Shown piece by piece: positions 30,271-36,000 of a DNA stretch of 36,000 nucleotides. Made by a program: the position numbers and the translations under genes. The notes under the pieces are model-generated. The model was not told the DNA's origin, ran no database searches, and was given only the letters and a program-made list of their open reading frames with translations. Every line of letters starts with the position of its first letter. Position 1 is the first letter of the stretch. The stretch comes from CAYJAD01 sp964368075 (GTDB taxonomy: Bacteria; Desulfobacterota; Desulfovibrionia; Desulfovibrionales; Desulfovibrionaceae), in NCBI GenBank assembly GCA_964368075.1, contig CAYJAD010000019.1, positions 1 through 36,000 on the forward strand. Reading direction: 5' to 3'.

Positions 30271-32112
30271 TTAAATGAATTTTGTAAAGTTTAATTGTAA
30301 TATCATAGAAGAAGATTGTAACACTGTGGAATACGCCAATTCGTCTTTGGCTAAATTATTCAACAATTCTGTTAAATCTATATCCTCTGTATAACTCAAA
30401 CGTTCGCCTTGGTCAATTTTTTCGTAATCAAGCATGCCTTCAGCCAAGTCTAGGCGATTTTCAAGACCACCTATTCTCGCAGTTTGTGTTAGTACATGCT
30501 CTAAATCGGCCTTAATGTCCACTAAGGATTGCGCTATACCGTCAGATTCATTATTTTCCACATAAGCAATTAACTTGCCAACTGATTCAAAAAGATTGGC
30601 CCCTTCCACAGGTTGACCATTATACATGCCGCCAAAAATATCCTTACCCACTTGGTTCACTGGAATATAGGTATTTTCCATAACTTCGTAGCCAAGGTCA
30701 GCACGGTCTGGATGAATAAGCATTTGTGTGCCGGCATCAAGAGTTGTGGAGCCACCATTTTGTGTGCTCATTTCCAAAAAACCACCGGGAAGCGCTAAAG
30801 ACACACTGCCATCGGGGTTAGGAACAGGCATTTGACTGCTAGCCTTTACCCAATTTTCACCGCCATCGGTACTATATGAATAATTTAAAAGTCCACCGGC
30901 GGCTAAATCTACCGTTTCATCAATACGCACTGCGGTATTTTGAGAAAAAATTCCATGCGAATTTAAAGAAATATCACTAGGTCCATTGAGCATATCCACA
31001 CGGCGCGGCTGTAAATCCATGCTAAAGTTTGCTGGCAACACAGAACTGGCTATTGCCGTACTGGAAGTATCCAATGCCACATAACCTGTATTGCCCATAC
31101 TATCTGCAATAGGCAATTGCACCTGCCCTGTTACAGGATTAGGGACTTTAGCAGTACCATCTACCCAAGTTGTTCCACCATCAATACTAGTGCGATAGGT
31201 TACATCAGAACCAGGAACACTTAAATCTGCAGCGGCAGTGAGTTCAAAAAGCACATTGTCAGCTAAATCTGCTTGCACATCCACCGCTAGGCCAGGTACG
31301 CCATTTTGCACGGCGGCATAGGCGCTGGCGTCATTATCATCGCCATTATACACGGCAGTGGGATACAAATAGAGGAAAGTGCCGTCTTTGGAGTTCAGCT
31401 CTTCAGAAGGATCGGGATTTGTAGCCCCCTTCACTTCTGTACCGGGACGCATATTTAGTGTTACGCCCCCTGCCGTCAAAGACGTTTGCCCCGCCGCTAA
31501 AGTGCCAGTAGTCCACGTATCTCCGCCATCCTCTGACCATTGATAGTCCAAAGCGTCCGTTCCAACAACACCATCTGTTAAGAAATGTACAGCAATACTA
31601 TTGTCGGCCTTCCCATTCACAGTGGCACCTGCTGCGTCAAAATCTCCATCGCGAGACATAACCCCCATGCCTTCATCAAAGGCACTTTCTAGATAGTTAT
31701 GTCCACCAAATACAGAATTACCTTCGACTTCCGTATTGGAAAGATTAATCAATTGACCAAAAAGTTGCTCTAATTCGAAAGAAATTTGCTCTCTATTTTC
31801 AGGAGACATGGTGCCTGTAGCCGCTTGTTCCGTTAATGTGATAATGCGTCGTACAGTCTCGCTGGTTTTTTGCAAAGAAGCCTCGGTGGTACTTAACCAA
31901 CTACGCGCCGTACCAAGATTGCTTTCAAATTGTTCTGTGGCAAGAATTTCCGTTCTGGTATTAAGCACAAGAGCTGCACCAGCAGGATCATCAGAAGGTC
32001 TGTTAATTTTCTTTTGCGTACCACCTTGAATGGTGGATTCCATATAATTGGCCAAGCTGGTTTGCATGTGCCGCATATTGGTATCATATATCATTGAGTT
32101 AGAAATACGCAT
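30271..32112 (-). CDS. flgL: Flagellar hook-associated protein 3, FlgL, with a large inserted domain
   Basis: A 613-residue junction protein between hook and filament; typical FlgL has ~300-400. The N-terminal MRISNSMIYDTNMRHMQ and NRPSDDPAGAA (~37-46) and the C-terminal helix (ELAYSTVLQSSSMILQ, ~591-606) are the conserved D0/D1 core. Between about residues 150 and 480 lies a large β-rich insert with three near-repeats, each holding an Asp-box: SEDGGDTW (193-200), SIDGGTTW (309-316) and STDGGENW (414-421). The insert would be surface exposed on the filament. The start has a perfect AGGAGG site, and the gene follows flgK by nine bases. csrA follows about 90 bases later. Confidence 0.95.
   Translation of the reverse strand: MRISNSMIYDTNMRHMQTSLANYMESTIQGGTQKKINRPSDDPAGAALVLNTRTEILATEQFESNLGTARSWLSTTEASLQKTSETVRRIITLTEQAATGTMSPENREQISFELEQLFGQLINLSNTEVEGNSVFGGHNYLESAFDEGMGVMSRDGDFDAAGATVNGKADNSIAVHFLTDGVVGTDALDYQWSEDGGDTWTTGTLAAGQTSLTAGGVTLNMRPGTEVKGATNPDPSEELNSKDGTFLYLYPTAVYNGDDNDASAYAAVQNGVPGLAVDVQADLADNVLFELTAAADLSVPGSDVTYRTSIDGGTTWVDGTAKVPNPVTGQVQLPIADSMGNTGYVALDTSSTAIASSVLPANFSMDLQPRRVDMLNGPSDISLNSHGIFSQNTAVRIDETVDLAAGGLLNYSYSTDGGENWVKASSQMPVPNPDGSVSLALPGGFLEMSTQNGGSTTLDAGTQMLIHPDRADLGYEVMENTYIPVNQVGKDIFGGMYNGQPVEGANLFESVGKLIAYVENNESDGIAQSLVDIKADLEHVLTQTARIGGLENRLDLAEGMLDYEKIDQGERLSYTEDIDLTELLNNLAKDELAYSTVLQSSSMILQLNFTKFI
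30850..31536 (-). repeat. Three Asp-box repeats in the FlgL insert
   Basis: The motif S-x-D-x-G-x-T-W is encoded at 31513-31536 and 31165-31188, and the close variant ending N-W at 30850-30873, each in a Tyr-xx-Ser strand context. Spacing is ~105-116 residues, so the insert is probably built of three related β modules of about 110 residues. Confidence 0.7.
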
Positions 32113-32121
32113 AAAAACCTC

Positions 32122-34254
32122 CTATTGCTTTAACCCAAGCAGAGTTTCAAGCATCTGATCCGCAGTGGTAATGAGTTTGGCCGCTGCTGTATAAGCATGC
32201 TGAAATTTAATAAGATTAGCCATTTCTTCATCAAGGTTTACCCCAGAAACGGATTGCTGTTGATCACTCAAATCATTGGCAAGTGCTGTATTATATTCAG
32301 AATTAGTCATTGCTGTACGAACATCGGCACCCACAAGAGACACAAGCGTACTGTAATACTCAGAAATACTTTGCGTAGATGTTGTTCGCCACGGCGTAGA
32401 CATGGTCACATTTTCTGTCATCAACTGCCCAATACCTTGCGCTGTGGTAGCATTATCGCCAGGATAAAGTTGACTGTCTCCGTCCACATAGCCGGCATTA
32501 ATACGGTTATGATCCACATGCACTTCTGTATTCACAGCTATATTACTGGCATTGTTGCCCTGAAAATATGTGTTGATGCCAAGAGCAGCCATAACGCCTG
32601 TTGTGTCTTCCCCAAGGGCAAACTTCACATCAGGGTCACTGCTATTGATAACTAATTTATCATCCAAGATTGTGGCCGTCACATAATTTTCCGGAGCCGT
32701 ACCAAAAGAATTATTTATAGCATCGCGTACATCTTCTAAAGTATGCACATTGGGGTCAAAAGAGCTTGTGGCGCTAGGCGGCGTACCAAGGCCGGTAAAG
32801 TCTGCAGAGCCACCATCTAAATAATCCCCTGATGAGGTATCATAAAAATGGAACTGAAAAGTGCCACCTTCAAGACGATTATAACTGTGCAAGCCACTTT
32901 GAGGCAAGCCAAGCGCAATATTGGTATTATCTACACTTTCACTGCCGGAAAAAAAGTTCGTCGGAGATGAGCCGCCTTGGCTGTGCAATTTATTTACTTC
33001 CCAAATAAGCGCATCGGCAATGGCGTCCATTTCATCTTCATAGTACCCTACGTGCACATCACGCACACTAAAGTGTGCTGTTAAAGTACCACCTGTGAGG
33101 CGCGATGTATTTTCGCTACCATCAAAGTACGTTTGTGGCGTAATATTTTGAGGGCCGCGGGTGGGTTCTATCCAATACAAGCCACTTTTGGGCATAATGA
33201 TAAAACGATCTTCTGCTGTAAAATCATTCAATTCTGTAAAAGAAATTTTTAAATCATGCACTTGCACGGGATCAATGGTACCATCGCCGTCATTGTCGGT
33301 AACGTCAAATTCGCGCACATTGCCGTTTTCATCGCGAAGCCATGTTTTACCGCCGTCCAAAGAAACCTTAAAACTTGGTGGAGGCACATCACCCACACTA
33401 CCGCCCTTGGTCATTTCCACGGTATATTCATGGGCATCTGAGCCGTCAAAAACAACATCGCCCAAGTAGGTAGATTCTGCTATCTTATTGCTCTCTGCAT
33501 TGGGTCCAATAACACGCAAATCATTGGTTACTTGCCCTTGCACCAAGGGATGTCCCGTGGTGGTACTTACCACATACTCCCCTTCATCAGTGGTTTCTGT
33601 AGTAATGTCTACATACGTAGCAAGTTCACGTACAGCCACGTCACGCCTGTCTAGCAAATCGTTGGGATTGCTGCGCCCTTCAATGGTATTACGACTAATT
33701 TGTTCGTTTAAAGCGGCAATTTCTTTAGAAAGCTCATTGACTCTTTCCACATCTACTTGAATATTTAATTCCAATTGCTGACGCACTTGGTCTAAATCTT
33801 CCTGTGTTTTATTCATCAGAAGTGCCAAGTCATCAGAGAGAGATATTAAGTTTTGGCGCGTCGCCGCATCGTCAGGCCGCAAAGCCAAGTCTTGCCAACC
33901 ACCAAAAAAGGCAGACATAGCATCGTTAATACCTGTGCGATTAGATTCATTAAAAATACTTTCAACAGAGGTCAGTGTTCTATATTGTTCTTGCCAGCGC
34001 GTCGCCTCGGTAGATTTATCTAAAAAAGATACTTCGATAAATTGGTCAAAGCTACGTAACACCTGTACGGCATCCACCCCCATGCCTTTGCCGCCGGGTT
34101 TTCCCTGCAAGGTAAAGGCATCTTCCAATTGAACATATTGACGAGAATAGCCAGGGGTATTCACGTTGGCAATGTTGTTACCTGTGGTAGCAATGGTGCT
34201 TTGTTGCGCATTAAGGGCCGATTGGCCAATATTAAATAAATGACTTATGCTCAT
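32122..34254 (-). CDS. flgK: Flagellar hook-associated protein 1, FlgK
   Basis: A 710-residue hook-filament junction protein. The N-terminus MSISHLFNIGQSALNAQQ and NNIANVNTPGYSRQYV match the FlgK/FlgE D0 helix and the NxxxxNxxTPGYSR signature. The C-terminus (EEMANLIKFQHAYTAAAKLI and TADQMLETLLGL) is the second D0 helix. The length exceeds E. coli FlgK (547), due to middle insertions. These include an Asp-box SLDGGKTW (298-305) and a DNDGDGTID loop (320-328) like an EF-hand calcium site. The ATG overlaps the flgN stop by one base with GGGGAG as ribosome site. Confidence 0.96.
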   Translation of the reverse strand: MSISHLFNIGQSALNAQQSTIATTGNNIANVNTPGYSRQYVQLEDAFTLQGKPGGKGMGVDAVQVLRSFDQFIEVSFLDKSTEATRWQEQYRTLTSVESIFNESNRTGINDAMSAFFGGWQDLALRPDDAATRQNLISLSDDLALLMNKTQEDLDQVRQQLELNIQVDVERVNELSKEIAALNEQISRNTIEGRSNPNDLLDRRDVAVRELATYVDITTETTDEGEYVVSTTTGHPLVQGQVTNDLRVIGPNAESNKIAESTYLGDVVFDGSDAHEYTVEMTKGGSVGDVPPPSFKVSLDGGKTWLRDENGNVREFDVTDNDGDGTIDPVQVHDLKISFTELNDFTAEDRFIIMPKSGLYWIEPTRGPQNITPQTYFDGSENTSRLTGGTLTAHFSVRDVHVGYYEDEMDAIADALIWEVNKLHSQGGSSPTNFFSGSESVDNTNIALGLPQSGLHSYNRLEGGTFQFHFYDTSSGDYLDGGSADFTGLGTPPSATSSFDPNVHTLEDVRDAINNSFGTAPENYVTATILDDKLVINSSDPDVKFALGEDTTGVMAALGINTYFQGNNASNIAVNTEVHVDHNRINAGYVDGDSQLYPGDNATTAQGIGQLMTENVTMSTPWRTTSTQSISEYYSTLVSLVGADVRTAMTNSEYNTALANDLSDQQQSVSGVNLDEEMANLIKFQHAYTAAAKLITTADQMLETLLGLKQ
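33262..33363 (-). other. Asp-box and calcium-loop motifs inside FlgK
   Basis: Bases 33340-33363 encode SLDGGKTW (S-x-D-x-G-x-T-W), and 33262-33297 encode DNDGDGTIDPVQ, a DxDxDG loop resembling EF-hand or dockerin-type calcium sites. The two are 15 residues apart in the variable middle domain. Confidence 0.65.
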
Positions 34255-34718
34255 TATAATCTCCCCGAAATAAGAGCAGCTTGTGGCCTATGCGTGCCCA
34301 TATGGCCCCTTCTACCGTATGTTAACGATGTTTTGGGCGTAATATGTGAATGCAATTCTTGCATCAACTTCTGACTCTGGTCTAAAAAAGCTAAAGATAG
34401 TTGCGCATTGCGAGAAGCCTTACGCGCGGCTTGCTGTTCATACATATCAATCTCTTGAAAAAGTTCACGAATGCAATTGCCTTGTTCTTCAGGCAATAAA
34501 TCGGCATATACCCGCACTCTGCCACCATCAAGCATACTTTTTACTTCACTTTTTTCCTGTGCCATTTGCCGAATAAGCTCATGAACGCTCATTTCAATGG
34601 CCACCACTTCGTTGGTCTGGCGACTTCGTAGGAGCATATATTCTTCTTCCAACAATTCTACTAATAATTTCATAGCTTGTCGTTGGCGAATAAGCGCTGT
34701 ATGTATGCGTTGGTACAT
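34254..34718 (-). CDS. flgN: Flagellar export chaperone FlgN
   Basis: A 154-residue, almost entirely helical protein in the position of flgN directly upstream of flgK; FlgN keeps FlgK and FlgL in an export-ready state. The sequence shows a FlgN-like N-terminal helix (LLVELLEEEYMLLRSRQTNE) and a long second helical region, with a basic C-terminal tail. Its stop overlaps the flgK start by one base. AGGAAAG precedes the ATG. The family is weakly conserved, so the call depends partly on context. Confidence 0.85.
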   Translation of the reverse strand: MYQRIHTALIRQRQAMKLLVELLEEEYMLLRSRQTNEVVAIEMSVHELIRQMAQEKSEVKSMLDGGRVRVYADLLPEEQGNCIRELFQEIDMYEQQAARKASRNAQLSLAFLDQSQKLMQELHSHITPKTSLTYGRRGHMGTHRPQAALISGRL

Positions 34719-34822
34719 AGTGCTTTCCTTTTCCTAAAGATTATCAATGCAGGTCTTGAGGGAAATTTCTATCTTTTCCACTGCAATTATTACCCACACT
34801 GAACCACGATGCAAAAAGCGTG

Positions 34823-36000
34823 CTAACTCTTACGCTGTGTCCTCTCTACGCGCGCTGTTGGCATTTGTGCAGAAGGTGTGACCGGCGGTGCCACAAAATG
34901 CGCACCCATTTGCGCATTCACTTGAGCCGGTGTTACCAACTGACCAGACTGATTAGGCTGTTGCGGCTGCACTGCTTGCCCTGCTGGGTTCACCTGCGAA
35001 GGTTGTGTAGGAGCCACCGGTGCCGTGGGCGCTACAGGTTGAGCAACCTGAAGAGGAGCGCCTGTCATGGTAGGTGCCGACGGAGTCGCTAACGGGGGGT
35101 ACACTTGAACAGGTTGTTGTGCCACGCCCTGTCCTTGAGACTGGGTTGATTGTTGGTTCTGACGTGCCACGCGCAAAGCTTCTTGCACTAATTTTTGCGT
35201 ATCGGCCGTACGTTGCCCCTTAGGTACATTGGTAGTATACGTCGTACGCACCACATGCGGTTCCTGCTTTATTCCTGTAGCGGGCATGACACCATGAGGA
35301 GGCGGCGGACTATTCACAAAAAATTGCGCTTGCGCGGCTCTTTGTGGCCCTGTTAATTGCCCCGCCACAGGCGTTTGCCCCTGAGCAACCTGCTTTGCAT
35401 GAAGACTTTGCAAATATTGCTGTGTCATAGTAACATTTTGCCCTGCCACATTGGCCTGTGCTGCATATGCCTGAGTCTGTTGCAGTGCGCTCTTGCTCTG
35501 TGCTTCCTGCTGTGTGGCAGGCTGCGCCACGCCGCCTATTTCTTCATATAAGGGCGCCTTATTGCCTGCAACGGATGTTCCCGCCGCGGCCGAAGTTACA
35601 TTTGCTTTACTCTCTGTATCTGCCAGTAAATCCCGCGGAGTCACTTGAGGCGTACTTTTTTTATCAGCAAGCATGTTCGCCAAAGGGGAAGGCATGAATT
35701 GCTTGGGGGTTATGCCGCTGTCATCGGAGGACTGCAGCGCCCCCGTAGGAGTAGCCGTACGCGGAGGACTGGCCGCACTGCTAGCGCCTGCAAAGTGTAA
35801 AGGCTTTTCTAAAGCAATACCGCCTGAAGTGCTGGCTTGTGTTGCCGTAGAGCGACTGGCAGAAGCCAAGTTTTGCGAGAGCTGTTCGTACATCATGTCC
35901 GCAAGGCCAATACCACCGCCCTTAGACATATGCTTAGAAAGCTCTGAGTCATACATACTTTGCCAAAATTTTTCTTCGCGACCCACTAAAGGATTTTCCT
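34823..36000 (-). CDS. flgJ: Flagellar rod-binding protein FlgJ-like, with long Gln/Pro/Ala-rich tail (5' end outside)
   Basis: The 3' part (392 codons in the window) of a gene that continues past base 36000; the frame stays open to the edge. The first visible residues (ENPLVGREEKFWQSMYDSEL, then GGGIGLADMMYEQLSQNL) match the end of the FlgJ rod-binding domain. Instead of a glucosaminidase domain, the protein continues with ~345 residues of low complexity, rich in Ala, Gln, Pro, Thr and Val (for example QPVAPTAPVAPTQPSQ), with no recognised enzyme motif. The tail may be a disordered periplasmic linker. It is followed by flgN after 104 bases; no flgM is seen between them. Confidence 0.8.
   Translation of the reverse strand, partial: ENPLVGREEKFWQSMYDSELSKHMSKGGGIGLADMMYEQLSQNLASASRSTATQASTSGGIALEKPLHFAGASSAASPPRTATPTGALQSSDDSGITPKQFMPSPLANMLADKKSTPQVTPRDLLADTESKANVTSAAAGTSVAGNKAPLYEEIGGVAQPATQQEAQSKSALQQTQAYAAQANVAGQNVTMTQQYLQSLHAKQVAQGQTPVAGQLTGPQRAAQAQFFVNSPPPPHGVMPATGIKQEPHVVRTTYTTNVPKGQRTADTQKLVQEALRVARQNQQSTQSQGQGVAQQPVQVYPPLATPSAPTMTGAPLQVAQPVAPTAPVAPTQPSQVNPAGQAVQPQQPNQSGQLVTPAQVNAQMGAHFVAPPVTPSAQMPTARVERTQRKS

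Noticed and set aside
1..36000. tRNA, rRNA, CRISPR, IS element or prophage
   Set aside because: No T-loop-like GGTTCGAATCC signature outside coding sequence, no regularly spaced repeats, and no transposase, integrase or phage structural gene was seen.

Overview
The window looks like a chromosomal segment from a moderately AT-rich, flagellated member of the Desulfovibrionaceae (Desulfovibrio / Halodesulfovibrio / Lawsonia-type bacteria). The lineage is inferred from three features. One is a cytochrome c maturation operon ccmE-F-A-B-C-D plus TPR genes, with a Cys-type CcmE and no ccmG/ccmH. The second is the flagellar order flgJ-flgN-flgK-flgL-csrA-fliW. The third is the set of protein sequences themselves. 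The window holds 31 genes, most of them on the minus strand. I see no rRNA, tRNA, CRISPR array, insertion sequence or prophage.

Layout. 1-473: 5' part of a TerC-family membrane protein. 794-3541: a large TPR/membrane/coiled-coil protein of unknown function that carries a textbook CCHC zinc knuckle. 3573-3938: a divergent MoaE-like gene. 4151-5989: FtsY, with a long acidic N-terminal domain. 6261-9950: a putative envelope or glycan modification locus, with an SGNH/GDSL-type protein convergent to sxtJ-like, sxtK-like (DUF5989) and sxtI-like carbamoyltransferase genes. 9985-10572: a secreted cyclophilin. 10893-16745: housekeeping genes (Fur, an M23 peptidase, a TtcA-type PP-loop enzyme, RNA polymerase omega, DnaJ, cardiolipin synthase). 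17040-21902: a giant 7TM sensor protein with a degenerate kinase core, a receiver-like domain, a roughly 740-residue acidic low-complexity linker and a C-terminal HPt domain. 22128-28112: the cytochrome c maturation cluster (two TPR proteins, CcmD, C, B, A, F, E). 28187-29224: a CNNM/CBS protein. 29461-36000: flagellar genes fliW, csrA, flgL, flgK, flgN and the 3' part of flgJ.

How the genes work together. In the Ccm cluster, CcmABCD load heme onto CcmE and CcmF attaches it to apocytochromes; the two membrane-anchored TPR proteins are plausible apocytochrome chaperones in place of CcmH/CcmI. In the flagellar block, FlgK and FlgL form the hook-filament junction, FlgN is their export chaperone, FlgJ caps the rod, and FliW sequesters CsrA to couple flagellin level to translation. 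SxtJ, SxtK, carbamoyltransferase and SGNH proteins probably modify a secreted or surface glycan together.

The observations most worth following up are the zinc knuckle in the 915-residue protein, the sensor whose phosphoacceptor His is replaced by Glu but which keeps an HPt His, Asp-box motifs in inserts of both FlgL and FlgK, the SxtIJK-SGNH locus, and a symmetric promoter-like element with possible small RNA upstream of rpoZ.
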